Program-made: the position numbers and the translations under genes
Assembly: GCA_030657355.1 (NCBI GenBank)
Contig: CP131056.1
Coordinates: 1,632,501-1,696,500 of the forward strand
DNA: 64,000 nt
Source of the DNA: Radicibacter daui
GTDB lineage: Bacteria > Pseudomonadota > Alphaproteobacteria > Radicibacterales > Radicibacteraceae
Reading direction: 5' to 3'
The notes under the pieces: generated by a model
Told to the model about the DNA's origin: nothing
What the model saw: only the letters and a program-made list of their open reading frames with translations
The model's database searches: none
Part shown: piece after piece, positions 23,293-32,333 of the stretch
Layout of the letters: each line of letters starts with the position of its first letter
Position numbering within the stretch: position 1 is the first letter of the stretch

Positions 23293-24192
23293 ATGGCTGT
23301 TGCCTCCCTGCCGCTGGCGCAAGCCATGGCCGAAAATGCCGCTCTGGTGGAGCGGCAGATCGGGCTCATGCTGCCGAAAAGCGATCTGCCCGAAGCCCGG
23401 CTCTTCGATGCCATGCGCCATGCCTGTCTCAATGGCGGCAAGCGGCTGCGGCCGTTCTTGGTCATGGAAGGGGCAAAGCTCTTCGGTGTCGATCCGGGCT
23501 GCGCGCTGCGCGTGGCGGCGGCCATCGAGTTCATGCACTGCTATTCGCTGGTGCATGACGATTTGCCCGCCATGGATAACAGCGACCTGCGCCGCGGCCA
23601 GCCGACGGTGCACAAGCTTTATGATGATGCCACCGCCATTCTGGCCGGTGATGCGCTGCTGACGCTGTCCTTCGAAGTGCTGGCCGAGCCCGATACCCAT
23701 GCCGACCCGCAGGTGCGTGTGGCGCTGGTGCAGGCGCTGGCAAAGGCCGCCGGCGGGCGCGGCATGGTGGGCGGGCAGATGCTCGACATCATCGCCGAGA
23801 CGACGGTTTTCGAACTGCACACCGTCTCCCGCCTGCAGCGCATGAAGACCGGCGAGCTGATTGCCTTTTCTGCCGAGGCTGGTGCCATTCTGGGCAAGGC
23901 TTCAGCCCCCCAGCGGCAGGCACTGCGGGCCTATGCCCATGACCTTGGTCTTGCCTTCCAGATCGCCGACGATCTGCTGGATGCCGAAGGCGATACCGAG
24001 ACGGCAGGCAAGCCGGTTGGGCAGGACGCAGACCTTGGCAAGGCGACCTTCGTTTCCATCCAGGGGGTGGAGCGGGCGCGGGCCCAGGCAAGGATGCTGG
24101 TGGAACAGGCCGAACGGCACCTGGCTATTTTTGAAGGCCGTGCGGAAATGCTGCGCGCGGTTGCGCGTTTCGTCATCGACCGCCGCCATTGA
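23293..24192 (+). CDS. ispA: Farnesyl diphosphate synthase (geranyltranstransferase)
   Basis: Condenses IPP with DMAPP and GPP to make farnesyl diphosphate for quinones, undecaprenyl lipid and other isoprenoids. 299 residues. Seen: [13 protein letters not shown], first Asp-rich motif [10 protein letters not shown] at about 89-98, [14 protein letters not shown], and the second Asp-rich motif [13 protein letters not shown]. The residues before the first motif (HCYSLVH) suit a short-chain product. Coupled to xseB and followed by dxs, which feeds the same pathway. Confidence 0.95.
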   Translation: MAVASLPLAQAMAENAALVERQIGLMLPKSDLPEARLFDAMRHACLNGGKRLRPFLVMEGAKLFGVDPGCALRVAAAIEFMHCYSLVHDDLPAMDNSDLRRGQPTVHKLYDDATAILAGDALLTLSFEVLAEPDTHADPQVRVALVQALAKAAGGRGMVGGQMLDIIAETTVFELHTVSRLQRMKTGELIAFSAEAGAILGKASAPQRQALRAYAHDLGLAFQIADDLLDAEGDTETAGKPVGQDADLGKATFVSIQGVERARAQARMLVEQAERHLAIFEGRAEMLRAVARFVIDRRH

Positions 24193-24230
24193 CGCTGGCT
24201 CCCGGGACGAATTCAGGGGATTATCTTTTT

Positions 24231-26153
24231 ATGTCAACCTCTCGCACGCCGCTGCTCGACACCATCCAGACGCCCGATGACCTTCGTGCACTGCCGGCCG
24301 AAAAGCTGCGTCAGGTCGCCGATGAGCTGCGGCTGGAGACCATCGACGCCGTCTCCGTGACCGGCGGGCATCTGGGCGCCGGCCTTGGTGTGGTCGAGCT
24401 GACGGCGGCCATCCACTATGTGTTCGATACGCCGCGCGACCGCCTGATCTGGGATGTCGGCCATCAGTGTTACCCGCACAAGATCCTGACCGGGCGCCGT
24501 GATCGCATTCGCACGCTGCGCCAGAAGGATGGGCTCAGCGGCTTCACCAAGCGTGAAGAAAGCGAGTACGATCCCTTTGGTGCGGCCCACAGTTCCACCT
24601 CCATTTCCGCCGGTCTCGGCATGGCGGTGGCGAGCGACCTCAAGGGCGAGGAACGCCGCAACGTTATCTGCGTGATCGGCGATGGCGCCATGAGCGCGGG
24701 CATGGCCTATGAGGCAATGAACAATGCCGGCGCCATGCGCTCGCGCCTCATCGTCATCCTCAACGATAACGACATGTCCATCGCCCCGCCGGTGGGCGCG
24801 ATGAGCGCCTATCTCTCCTCGCTGGTTTCCTCGCGCCCGTTCCAGTCACTGCGCAATCTGGGCCGCGACCTTGCCAACCACATGCCGCGTGCGGTGCGCA
24901 ATACGGTCAAGCGCGCCGAGGAATATGCCCGTGGCATGGTGATGGGTGGCACGCTGTTTGAGGAGATGGGCTTCTTCTATGTCGGCCCCATCGATGGTCA
25001 CAATCTCGACCATCTGCTGCCGGTGCTGACCAATGTGCGCGACACCGAGGGTACCGGCCCGGTGCTGGTGCATGTCGTGACCCAGAAGGGCAAGGGCTAC
25101 AAGCCGGCCGAGGATGCCGCCGACAAGTATCACGGCGTCAGCAAGTTCGATGTCGTCACCGGCGCCCAGGCCAAGGCCGCGCCGGGCAATCCGCAATATA
25201 CGCAGGTGTTTGCCGACGCGCTGGTGGAAGAGGCCGAGCGGGACGAGCGCATTGTCGCCATCACCGCCGCCATGCCCGGTGGCACCGGCCTTAACCGTTT
25301 TGCCGCGCGCTTCCCGGAGCGCTGCTTTGATGTCGGCATTGCCGAGCAGCATGCCGTTACCTTTGCGGCCGGCCTTGCGGCTGAAGGCTACAAGCCCTTT
25401 GCGGCCATTTATTCCACCTTCCTGCAGCGCGCCTATGACCAGGTCGTGCATGATGTGGCGATCCAGAAGCTTCCGGTGCGTTTTGCCATCGACCGTGCCG
25501 GCCTTGTCGGCGCCGATGGCGCTACGCATGCCGGTAGCTTCGATATCGGCTTCCTTGGCCAGCTGCCCGGCCTTGTGCTGATGGCGGCCGCCGATGAGGC
25601 GGAGCTGAAGCACATGGTGGCGACCGCCGCCGTGATCGATGACCGTCCCTCCGCCCTGCGTTATCCGCGCGGGGAGGGGGAAGGTGTGCCGCTGCCCGAG
25701 CGCGGCCTTGTGCTGGAAATCGGCAAGGGCCGTATCCTTCAGGAAGGCACCAAGGTCGCCATCCTCTCCTTCGGCACCCGCCTTGCCGAAGCGCAGAAGG
25801 CAGCCCGCGAGCTGGGCGCCCGCGGCCTCAGCACCACGGTTGCCGATGCCCGCTTCGCCAAGCCGCTCGATACCGATCTGGTGCGCCGCCTTGCCCGCGA
25901 ACATGAAGTGCTGATTACGCTGGAAGAGGGCGCCGAGGGTGGCTTCGGCTCCATGGTCCTGCATCATCTGGCCCGCACCGGCATGCTGGATGGCGGCCTC
26001 AAGATCCGTCCGCTCACCCTGCCGGACCGTTTCCAGGATCAGGCCAAGCCCTTCGACCAGTATGACGAGGCCGGCCTCAATGCCTGCCATATCGTGGCGA
26101 CGGCGCTGGAAGCGCTGCGCATCAACGATATTGGCGACGTGGCGCGGGCCTGA
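24231..26153 (+). CDS. dxs: 1-Deoxy-D-xylulose-5-phosphate synthase
   Basis: Thiamine-diphosphate enzyme that joins pyruvate and glyceraldehyde 3-phosphate in the first step of the MEP isoprenoid pathway and also supplies thiamine and pyridoxal synthesis. 640 residues from the ATG at 24231 (CAGGGGA upstream); a further upstream in-frame start would overlap ispA. Seen: [32 protein letters not shown], the ThDP/metal motif [18 protein letters not shown], the [12 protein letters not shown] and [18 protein letters not shown] blocks. Complete and well conserved. Confidence 0.97.
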   Translation: MSTSRTPLLDTIQTPDDLRALPAEKLRQVADELRLETIDAVSVTGGHLGAGLGVVELTAAIHYVFDTPRDRLIWDVGHQCYPHKILTGRRDRIRTLRQKDGLSGFTKREESEYDPFGAAHSSTSISAGLGMAVASDLKGEERRNVICVIGDGAMSAGMAYEAMNNAGAMRSRLIVILNDNDMSIAPPVGAMSAYLSSLVSSRPFQSLRNLGRDLANHMPRAVRNTVKRAEEYARGMVMGGTLFEEMGFFYVGPIDGHNLDHLLPVLTNVRDTEGTGPVLVHVVTQKGKGYKPAEDAADKYHGVSKFDVVTGAQAKAAPGNPQYTQVFADALVEEAERDERIVAITAAMPGGTGLNRFAARFPERCFDVGIAEQHAVTFAAGLAAEGYKPFAAIYSTFLQRAYDQVVHDVAIQKLPVRFAIDRAGLVGADGATHAGSFDIGFLGQLPGLVLMAAADEAELKHMVATAAVIDDRPSALRYPRGEGEGVPLPERGLVLEIGKGRILQEGTKVAILSFGTRLAEAQKAARELGARGLSTTVADARFAKPLDTDLVRRLAREHEVLITLEEGAEGGFGSMVLHHLARTGMLDGGLKIRPLTLPDRFQDQAKPFDQYDEAGLNACHIVATALEALRINDIGDVARA

Positions 26154-26161
26154 GCTTCCCC

Positions 26162-26908
26162 ATGGCGAATAACAAGCTGCGGGCGGATGTCGCGCTGGTA
26201 GAGCGCGGCCTTGTGGAAAGCCGCGCGAAGGCGCAGGCGTTGATCATGGCCGGCAAGGTCTTTTCCGGCGAGGCGCGCGTGGCCAAGCCCGGCCAGCCGA
26301 TATCGGAAGATCAGGCGCTGGAAGTGCGCGGGCAGGACCATCCCTGGGTTTCCCGCGGCGGTCTCAAGCTGCAGAAGGGGCTCGATTTTTTTGCCATCGA
26401 CCCCACCGGTTTCACGGCCATCGATGTGGGCGCCTCGACCGGTGGCTTTACCGATGTGCTGTTGACCGGCGGGGCGGCCAGGGTTTACGCCGTCGATGTC
26501 GGCCAGGGGCAACTTGCCTGGAAATTGCGCACCGATGAGCGCGTCGTGGTCATGGAAAAGACCAATGCCCGCCACCTGACGGCAGAGCAAATTCCCGAAC
26601 CCGCCGATATCGTGGTGTGCGACGCCAGCTTCATCGGCCTGCGCACGGTACTGCCGGCAGCGCTGGCGCTGACGAAGCCGGGCGCCTTTCTCGTGGCGCT
26701 CATCAAGCCGCAGTTCGAGGTGGGCAAGGAGCGTGTGGGCAAGGGCGGCGTTGTGCGTGAGCCTGAGCTGCATGCCGAGGTTTGCGAGACCATCTGCAGC
26801 TGGCTGGCGGCGCTTCCCGGCTGGGAAGTGCTGGGCATTACCGAAAGCCCGATTACCGGCCCCGAAGGCAATGTTGAGTTCCTGATCGGCGGTCGCAGGG
26901 TCGCCTGA
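26162..26908 (+). CDS. tlyA: TlyA-family rRNA methyltransferase (S4 domain plus FtsJ-like fold)
   Basis: 248 residues. An N-terminal S4 RNA-binding domain (RADVALVERGLVESRAKAQ, FSGEARVAKPGQPI) is followed by HPWVSRGGLKLQKGLDFF and an FtsJ-like SAM domain with AIDVGASTGGFTDVLL and YAVDVGQGQLAWKLR. Known TlyA proteins 2'-O-methylate cytidines in 16S and 23S rRNA; some homologues are annotated as haemolysins but the methylase role is better supported. It starts 8 bases after dxs, closing the block, as in other Alphaproteobacteria. Confidence 0.93.
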   Translation: MANNKLRADVALVERGLVESRAKAQALIMAGKVFSGEARVAKPGQPISEDQALEVRGQDHPWVSRGGLKLQKGLDFFAIDPTGFTAIDVGASTGGFTDVLLTGGAARVYAVDVGQGQLAWKLRTDERVVVMEKTNARHLTAEQIPEPADIVVCDASFIGLRTVLPAALALTKPGAFLVALIKPQFEVGKERVGKGGVVREPELHAEVCETICSWLAALPGWEVLGITESPITGPEGNVEFLIGGRRVA

Positions 26909-27016
26909 CCAACAACCCGCTGCAACGGCACGCAACCTGCTAGGCTGCCGCTACAGGGCTGCGGTGCGGGTATGGTCCCGACTGCCCGTGCCCTGCCGTA
27001 AGGCAGAGAGGAAAGG

Positions 27017-27604
27017 ATGCGGGTACTGGTCGTTCACAGCCATCCGGTGGCGGAAAGCTATAACCGGGCGCTGGCGGATCAAGTGGTGTCATCGCTCGGC
27101 AAGGCCGGGCATGAAGTCAGGTTTCTCGATCTTTATGCCGAGGGCTTCGATCCGGTGATGAGCCGGGAAGACCGCCTCAACTATCACGAACGCGGCCTCA
27201 ACGAGCAGAAGGTGGCCGGGCAGCTTGAGCACATCAAATGGTGCGAGGCGCTGGTGCTGGTCTATCCCACCTGGTGGTACGGGCTGCCGGCCATGCTCAA
27301 GGGCTGGCTGGAGCGGGTGTGGGTGCCGCATGTCACCTTCTCCATGCCGGAGGGTAACCAGCCGATCCGGCCGCTGATGCAGCACATCAGGCGGCTTGCC
27401 ATCGTGACTACCTATGGCTCGCCCTGGTGGTGGATACAGATGGTAGGCGACCCGGGGGTGCGCACGGTCATGCGGGGCATCCGGGCCCTGTGCGCAAAAC
27501 GCTGCCATCGGCTGAAACTCGCCCATTATCGTATGGACGACTCGACGCCGGAGAGCCGGGCACGGTTTCTGGCCAAGGTGGAGAGGGTGTTTGCCAGTTA
27601 TTGA
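27017..27604 (+). CDS. Flavodoxin-like NAD(P)H dehydrogenase (quinone) / KefF-like
   Basis: 195 residues after a clear GAGAGGAAAGG site. Flavodoxin-2 fold: RVLVVHSHPVAESYNRALAD (phosphate loop), RFLDLYAEGFDPVMS, VLVYPTWWYGLPAMLKGWLERVW and VTTYGSPWWW. These enzymes reduce quinones or act as regulatory partners of K+ efflux (KefF). No kef antiporter gene is nearby, so plain quinone reductase is more likely. The stop codon abuts a REP-like palindromic repeat pair. Confidence 0.88.
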   Translation: MRVLVVHSHPVAESYNRALADQVVSSLGKAGHEVRFLDLYAEGFDPVMSREDRLNYHERGLNEQKVAGQLEHIKWCEALVLVYPTWWYGLPAMLKGWLERVWVPHVTFSMPEGNQPIRPLMQHIRRLAIVTTYGSPWWWIQMVGDPGVRTVMRGIRALCAKRCHRLKLAHYRMDDSTPESRARFLAKVERVFASY

Positions 27605-27605
27605 G

Positions 27606-27723
27606 TCATTACCCTCACCCGGCCCTGCGGGCCACCCTCTCCCCGCTATCGCGCGGAGAGGGAAACCCTCCCCTGCCGAAAGGCGGGGGAGGTGCCCGCA
27701 ACGCGGGCGGAGGGGGGTAATGA
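27606..27723. repeat. Pair of inverted REP-like palindromic units
   Basis: Two facing units, 27606-27662 and about 27666-27723. Both outer ends are TCATTACCC (read inward), then each has a GC hairpin (GGCC-ctgc-GGCC; GCCCGC-aac-GCGGGC) and a CT-rich/GA-rich stem. The same unit type recurs three times at 52.5-52.7 kb, with ends GGGGGTAATGA. The left unit begins one base after the stop codon of the preceding gene. The structure is that of paired extragenic palindromes that can also act as terminators. Confidence 0.8.
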
Positions 27724-27751
27724 GCCTCGAACAAGCATTGGCTCTGGGCTT

Positions 27752-28777
27752 TCACCCTTCCTTCCCCGCCTGACTCCCGATCTTCTTGGCATAGGTCGCA
27801 TTCAACTTGGCCTCAATAAAACCGCCGCCTGTCGTTGGTTCATACCGCGCCGCTTCCCCGGCCGGAATGCAGGTGGGAATGGTTTCGATCGGCGCGTCAT
27901 AGTTCGGGTCAAAGAAATAGGCGATCGAGTAGCGCTCGCGCCCGCTGGCATTGATAACGCGGTGCGGCGTGGAGAGATAAAGATCGTTGGTCCAGCGCAT
28001 CATCAGGTCGCCGACATTGATGACGGCAGCGCCGGCTAGAGGCGGTGCATCGATCCATTCGCCGGCTACATTGCGCACCTGCAACCCGCCGACCTCATCC
28101 TGGAACAGCACGGTAAAGATGCCGTAGTCGGTATGCGCGCCGGCGCCGATCTGTTCTTCGGCAATGGCACCGCCCTGCGGCGGATAATGCAGGAAACGCA
28201 GCGTCGCAATCGGCCGGTCGATCTTGTCGGCAAACCACTCCTCCGGCAACTCCAGCGACAGGGCAAAGGCACGGGCAAGGCGCTGGGCGAAATCATCCAC
28301 GCGGGACCGGAAGTGGCGGATATCGGCGCACCAGTCCGGCATGTCCGCCGGCCACTGGTTTGGGCCGCGCAGCGGCTGGCCGAATTCCGGATCGCCCGGC
28401 TGAACCTCGCGGCCGAAATTGAGCGCTTCCTTGAGGTCCGTCTTCTTGGTCGGGTCCAGTTTCTCGACGCCGATGGCCACATAGCCGCGATTGTGCGCGG
28501 ATTTGTGGAAGGCGATTTCATTCTTCTTTTCCAGCGGCAAGCTGAAGAATTCGTGCGAGCGCTCGAAGGTCCGTGCCATCAGCGCCGGCTCCAGCCCGTG
28601 ATTGACCACGTAGAAAAAGCCGATATCCCGGCAGGCCTGATGTAGGGCCGTGGCAACGCTACGGCGTGCGGCGATATCGTCGCTGTAGAGGCCGGCGGCA
28701 TCGATGACCGGTACCCGCTCCAGCGGCAGGCGCTTGGCGGTAAGGCTTGCGGAGAGGGTGGCGGCGCTGTGGTTCAT
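27752..28777 (-). CDS. Isopenicillin-N-synthase-type 2-oxoglutarate/Fe(II) oxygenase
   Basis: 341 residues from the ATG at 28777 after GGAAGAA. Seen: N-terminal DIOX block VPVIDAAGLYSDD, then SYxCVxHGLEP-like FFYVVNHGLEPALM, and the C-terminal double-stranded beta-helix with the iron triad HTDYGIFTVLFQDEVGG (His, Asp) and the last His plus the 2-oxoglutarate-binding Arg-x-Ser in HRVINASGRERYSIAYFFDP. All catalytic positions are present. Bacterial members act on flavonoid-like, ethylene-forming or other small substrates; this one's is unknown. Downstream palindromes lie just beyond its stop. Confidence 0.9.
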   Translation of the reverse strand: MNHSAATLSASLTAKRLPLERVPVIDAAGLYSDDIAARRSVATALHQACRDIGFFYVVNHGLEPALMARTFERSHEFFSLPLEKKNEIAFHKSAHNRGYVAIGVEKLDPTKKTDLKEALNFGREVQPGDPEFGQPLRGPNQWPADMPDWCADIRHFRSRVDDFAQRLARAFALSLELPEEWFADKIDRPIATLRFLHYPPQGGAIAEEQIGAGAHTDYGIFTVLFQDEVGGLQVRNVAGEWIDAPPLAGAAVINVGDLMMRWTNDLYLSTPHRVINASGRERYSIAYFFDPNYDAPIETIPTCIPAGEAARYEPTTGGGFIEAKLNATYAKKIGSQAGKEG

Positions 28778-29081
28778 CGGGTTCTTCCGGTTACGAACGG
28801 ACGGTGGATCGCTGGCTGCATCATGAATGCTGCAATCTTCGTACCTTTGGCGCCGGGCGCCAAAACCCTTAAAAAGCCGCGTGCGGGTATGCCGGAATCC
28901 GGAAGAATGGCGCTCGGGGCGCAGGCGGTTGCCTGTTTTAAAGGCGGCGATTTTAAAATCCGCGAAGTGCTGTTTTTAAAATCAGCGACCCTGAGTCGGA
29001 ATTTTAAAATTTTTTAAAAATACGTCCGGTGTTTTTTTAAAATCGGCGGCCGGGTTTTGCGGCAGAGGGGCCAAAAAAGAA
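28778..29081. other. Non-coding stretch holding a cluster of TTTTAAAA palindromes
   Basis: No gene is supported between the oxygenase start and the pal terminator. Six T-tract/A-tract palindromes of the form TTTTAAAA occur within 107 bases: 28936-28942, 28951-28958, 28973-28981, 29002-29009, 29010-29020 and 29032-29042, spaced about 10-28 bases centre to centre. The surrounding DNA is GC-rich, so this is locally striking. They lie 160-265 bp upstream of the oxygenase start. Possible roles are nucleoid-protein nucleation, intrinsic DNA bending or repeated operators. Confidence 0.6.
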
Positions 29082-29115
29082 AAACCCTGCGCGGAAGTGT
29101 CCCCGCGCAGGGTTT
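29082..29115 (-). terminator. Terminator of pal
   Basis: AAACCCTGCGCGG and CCGCGCAGGGTTT form a 13-bp stem with an eight-base loop. Read on the minus strand the stem is followed by TTTTTCTTTTTT-like sequence, placing it downstream of pal. Confidence 0.85.
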
Positions 29116-29174
29116 GTTCTTTCGTCCGTGTTATCCGGCATGCCCCGATGCCGGATCGCCGGGCAGAGCAGTGA

Positions 29175-29672
29175 TTAGTTGCTCACCACGGTCACAGCGC
29201 GACGGTTCTGGGCCCAGACGGCTTCGCCGGTACCGAGAACAGCCGGACGCTCCTTGCCGTAGGAGATCACGGTGATGCGGCTGGTGGCAACACCGAGCGC
29301 AACCAGGAAGTCCTTGGCGGAATTGGCGCGCTTCTCGCCGAGGGCGAGGTTGTACTCGCGGGTGCCGCGCTCGTCAGCATGGCCTTCCACGGTCACGGTC
29401 ACAGCCGGATACTTCTTCATCCAGTCGGCCTGACGGGTCAGGGTCGCCTGGGCTTCGCTATCCAGCGCATACTTGTCGAAAGCGAAGAAGACGCGGTCGC
29501 CAACATTGACGACGAGGTCTTCCTGGGAACCCGGGACCGGGCCGGTAGCCGGAGCGGCAGCGGCGGTGGAACCGGAGGTGGACATGGCACCAGCATCCGT
29601 CGGCTTCTTGGCGCAAGCAACGGTGGTGAGGGCGACCAGGCTCAGAGTCGCAGCGAGACGAAGAACGTTCAT
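29175..29672 (-). CDS. pal: Peptidoglycan-associated lipoprotein Pal
   Basis: Outer-membrane lipoprotein of the Tol-Pal envelope complex, needed for outer-membrane constriction at division. 165 residues. Seen: signal peptide ending in lipobox LTTVAC with the lipidated Cys at 20, a Ser/Ala/Pro linker to about 50, then the OmpA-C peptidoglycan-binding domain with VFFAFDKYALDSEAQATL, TVTVEGHADERGTREYNLAL and ALGEKRANSAKDFLV, ending in ISYGKERP and NRRAVTVV. The usual genomic partners tolQRAB and cpoB are not next to it; upstream is a 508-bp gap, so pal is transcribed alone here. Confidence 0.95.
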   Translation of the reverse strand: MNVLRLAATLSLVALTTVACAKKPTDAGAMSTSGSTAAAAPATGPVPGSQEDLVVNVGDRVFFAFDKYALDSEAQATLTRQADWMKKYPAVTVTVEGHADERGTREYNLALGEKRANSAKDFLVALGVATSRITVISYGKERPAVLGTGEAVWAQNRRAVTVVSN

Positions 29673-30180
29673 GGGGTCAGCACCCGATTCTATAAGTGGG
29701 TTTCTGGAAGGGGTTGGTCAGGTTTTAACACGAATTACGGTGATGCTGGAATCAGCAATTTGCAGCTGAATTCAATTATTACAGCAATCTGCAGTAACCC
29801 GTTTGCCTCGATCCTAGGATCCCGCGGCAATTTTTGCGTCGCTCCGGCGGGACCAGAAGGCGGGCGAGCAATGCCACTGACGTCCCGGTTCGGGTGAACC
29901 GACAGCTGCTGCGCCAGGATCTCGTCGGGTAAGACTGGGGTAGGACTTCCCGCCCTGCGGGCTCTGGCCTTGCGGACATCGCCCTTTCCTGTCGCTCGCA
30001 CCGGGAGGAGTGAGCGGGGTTTGAATGCGCCTTTTTTGTGCGGCCTTCCAGCGCATTTGCATGAAATAAGGCCGCATTCAGGCGAATGGGGCATACTGTT
30101 GCGGTGCTGCAACATTTTGTTAACGCGGTGCAGCACGAGGGGTGGAGGGAGGTTCTGGAACATCAACGCGGCACTCCTGT
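29673..30180. other. Gap of about 500 bases between pal and phyR with no supported gene
   Basis: The open frames here are short, overlap on both strands and show no family match or ribosome-binding sites. The first 130 bases before pal are AT-richer than the surroundings and are the likely pal promoter region. A GGAAC with GTT 17 bases later (30157-30182) points away from any gene and is treated as chance. Confidence 0.5.
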
Positions 30181-30993
30181 TCAGGCGGCCGGACGTGCCT
30201 CGCGACGGAAGAAAAGCGCCTGGGAAATGGCGACTTTCACGGCCTCATCGAGGAAAGGCTTGGTGATGAGGAAGGTCGGCTCAGGGCGCAGGCCGGTCAG
30301 CAACCTTTCCGGGTAGGCGGTGATGAAGATCACCGGAACCTGGGCATCCGAGAGGATGCTGTTGACGGCGTCGATGCCGGAGGTGCCGTCGCGCAGCTGG
30401 ATATCGGCCAGCACGAGGCCGGGCGGATTGTGCCGCGCCAGCGTCACCGCTTCGGAGAGGGTGGTGGCGATGCCGGTCACGTTGTGGCCGAGTTCGCTGA
30501 CGATTGAGCGGATGTCGAGGCCGATGATCGGCTCGTCCTCGATAATCAGGACATCGGTGTGGATCTGGTCGTTGAGCGCGGCCTGGGCGCGCTTGAGCTG
30601 ATCCAGCACTTCGCTTTCCTCGAGGCCGAGGATAAAGGCCGTCTCGCTGCTGGAGAAACCCTCCATCGCCATCAGCAGCAGAACCTGGCGTTCCAGCGTC
30701 ACGAGGGCGCCGAGAGAACCAAGGGCCGCGCGCTCATCCGGCAAGGTACCGCCGGGCAGCACTTCACGCAGGCCGGGATTGCCCGCCGTGCTCCAGATAC
30801 GATGGAAGATATGATAAAGTGCGGCGCGCGCACCGCGATCAAGGCGAAATTCATTCGGCGCCTCGAGAATGATCTCCAGCGTCGCGCGGACCAGATGGTC
30901 GCCGCGGTTCTGGCTGCCGGTCAGCGCGCGGGCGTAGCGCCGCAGCAGCGGAAGCTCGGGGGCAATGCTCTGGGAAAGCGAATTTCCGCTCAT
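30181..30993 (-). CDS. phyR: General stress response anti-anti-sigma response regulator PhyR
   Basis: Upon phosphorylation it binds and removes the anti-sigma factor NepR, freeing EcfG. 270 residues in two parts: a sigma-like domain at about 1-140 with sigma2- and sigma4-like segments (LPLLRRYARALTGSQNRGDH, LGALVTLERQVLLLMAMEGF), and a receiver at about 147-262 with VLIIEDEPIIGLDI, phospho-acceptor Asp197 (VLADIQL), and the FITAYPERLLTG stretch with conserved Thr225, followed by Lys245. The last group is the FAT-GUY type receiver typical of this pathway. It is divergent from nepR-ecfG, the canonical alphaproteobacterial layout. Confidence 0.96.
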   Translation of the reverse strand: MSGNSLSQSIAPELPLLRRYARALTGSQNRGDHLVRATLEIILEAPNEFRLDRGARAALYHIFHRIWSTAGNPGLREVLPGGTLPDERAALGSLGALVTLERQVLLLMAMEGFSSSETAFILGLEESEVLDQLKRAQAALNDQIHTDVLIIEDEPIIGLDIRSIVSELGHNVTGIATTLSEAVTLARHNPPGLVLADIQLRDGTSGIDAVNSILSDAQVPVIFITAYPERLLTGLRPEPTFLITKPFLDEAVKVAISQALFFRREARPAA

Positions 30994-31189
30994 CTGTTTT
31001 TGTCCCTGCTTTTTCCATTACGGCATTTCTTGCCGCTACCACCGGCCACACCGAAAGGTGACCGCATTTCGGGTTAAACGTGGTCCGTGCGATTTGGTTG
31101 CATGACGGTTGATGCGTCGCGGCGCAGCTTCGGCGAACCACGATAGTGCAGCAGATTTCTCTTTTGTGCAGTTTTGCGGCTTAAGGGCT

Positions 31190-31214
31190 GGAACCAACGG
31201 CAACCCGCGGCGTT
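31190..31214 (+). promoter_or_regulatory. EcfG-dependent promoter upstream of nepR-ecfG
   Basis: GGAAC at 31190-31194 is followed 16 bases later by CGTT at 31211-31214. GGAAC-N16/17-CGTT is the published consensus for EcfG-type sigma factors, and its position about 120 bp ahead of nepR fits autoregulation of the locus. No equivalent was found pointing toward phyR. Confidence 0.85.
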
Positions 31215-31332
31215 AACCCTTCGAACGCTACCCGGACGGGGGTACGGGCATGAAAAGAGACAGCAAATCGGAAGGTCCTGCGAGCGGGAGGGAGCGCTGC
31301 CGCACCGCCGGATCCTTCAAGGAGTAGGCCTG

Positions 31333-31743
31333 ATGAACCCGGAAATACAACCCTACAGCACGCAAGATGCTGAAGGCGAAAACCCCGAAGCCGTGATGGA
31401 GCGGGCAAACTCAAACCCGGCTCCGGGCATGACCGGGGGCGGATCGCCTGAAGCCGCGCCGTTTGGCGCCGGGCAGGCGGGAGATGGCCAGGCCGCGCGT
31501 CTTCTTGAGGAGAACGGCTTTCACTGGCTCGGCGGTCAGTTGCGCGACATGTATGAAGAAGTCGTGCATGAGCCGTTGCCCGGCCAGTTCATGGATCTTT
31601 TGCAGAAGCTTGATGATCGGGTCCGCGAGCCCGCGGCAGCTTCCCGCCCCACTCTTGCCCCGATCGGTGGCGCCACTGGCGGTAATGCGACCGAGGGCGC
31701 CTCTGGTCTCCAGAGCGAAGGCAACCGGGAGGAGAAGCATTGA
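31333..31743 (+). CDS. nepR: Anti-sigma factor NepR
   Basis: 136 residues, of which the conserved core is near residues 65-90: HWLGGQLRDMYEEVVHEPLP and the following QFMDLLQKLD, the two-helix sigma-binding region. The flanking parts are disordered and Gly/Ala/Pro-rich, and the N-terminal extension is longer than in many homologues. NepR holds EcfG inactive until phosphorylated PhyR competes for it. AAGGAG at 31319-31324 precedes the ATG; the stop is TGA overlapping the ecfG ATG (TGATG), so the two are translationally coupled. Confidence 0.93.
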   Translation: MNPEIQPYSTQDAEGENPEAVMERANSNPAPGMTGGGSPEAAPFGAGQAGDGQAARLLEENGFHWLGGQLRDMYEEVVHEPLPGQFMDLLQKLDDRVREPAAASRPTLAPIGGATGGNATEGASGLQSEGNREEKH

Positions 31744-32333
31744 TGGGATCATCCGACCCCACCCGCGCGGTCCAGCCGGCCCCGGCCGCTCTACCGGATG
31801 CGGTGTTCCGCGAGACGCTGATCGAGCAGTTGCCGAGCTTGCGTGCCTTTGCCCGTTCGCTGTGCGGCAACCGCGACCTTGCCGATGATCTGGTGCAGGA
31901 TACGATGGTCCGGGCTTGGACCAACTTCGGGTCCTTCCGGCCGGGCAGCAATATGAAGGCCTGGCTCTTTACCATCCTGCGAAACCTCTTCGTGTCCGAT
32001 CGTCGCCGCAGCGGCCGCGAGATTTCGGATCCCGAGGACGGGACGTTCGAGCGTCTCGGGTTGCCGGCGAGCCAGGAAATGAGCGTGCAGGTGCGCGACT
32101 TCCGCCGGGCATTCTCCCGCCTGCCGGACGAACAGCGCGAAGCGCTCGTGCTCGTCGGGGCCAGCGGCTTTTCCTACGAGGAAGCTGCCGAGATCGCTCA
32201 ATGTGCGCTGGGCACGATGAAAAGCCGTGTTTCCCGTGCCCGAAAGGAGCTCGGCGAGCAGCTGGGCGGAATCGTGGAGCCGGCAGGTGCCAACTCGTCT
32301 GCGACCTATGCGACCGGCAGCACCGTCATCTGA
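31743..32333 (+). CDS. ecfG: ECF sigma factor EcfG (general stress response)
   Basis: 196 residues. Sigma2 at about 25-95 (LIEQLPSLRAFARSLCGNRD, LADDLVQDTMVRAW, MKAWLFTILRNLFVSDRRR) and sigma4 at about 115-175 (SRLPDEQREALVLVGASGFS, EEAAEIAQCALGTMKSRVSR). It directs RNA polymerase to GGAAC/CGTT promoters of stress genes. ATG at 31743 overlaps the nepR stop. A short C-terminal tail after sigma4 is Ala/Ser/Thr-rich, as in several EcfG proteins. Confidence 0.95.
   Translation: MGSSDPTRAVQPAPAALPDAVFRETLIEQLPSLRAFARSLCGNRDLADDLVQDTMVRAWTNFGSFRPGSNMKAWLFTILRNLFVSDRRRSGREISDPEDGTFERLGLPASQEMSVQVRDFRRAFSRLPDEQREALVLVGASGFSYEEAAEIAQCALGTMKSRVSRARKELGEQLGGIVEPAGANSSATYATGSTVI

Noticed and set aside
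26162-26908. Annotation of the tlyA product as a haemolysin
   Set aside because: The S4 plus FtsJ-like architecture is that of rRNA 2'-O-methyltransferases; nothing indicates pore formation.
27606-27723. Possible CRISPR array or phage attachment site
   Set aside because: The repeat units are palindromes facing each other without regular spacers; they match a dispersed extragenic repeat instead.
29735-30166. Small minus-strand open frame in the pal-phyR gap
   Set aside because: No ribosome-binding site, no recognisable domain and several competing frames on both strands.
30157-30182. GGAAC followed by GTT 17 bases later, resembling an EcfG promoter
   Set aside because: It reads toward the 3' end of phyR on the opposite strand and no gene lies downstream in that direction.
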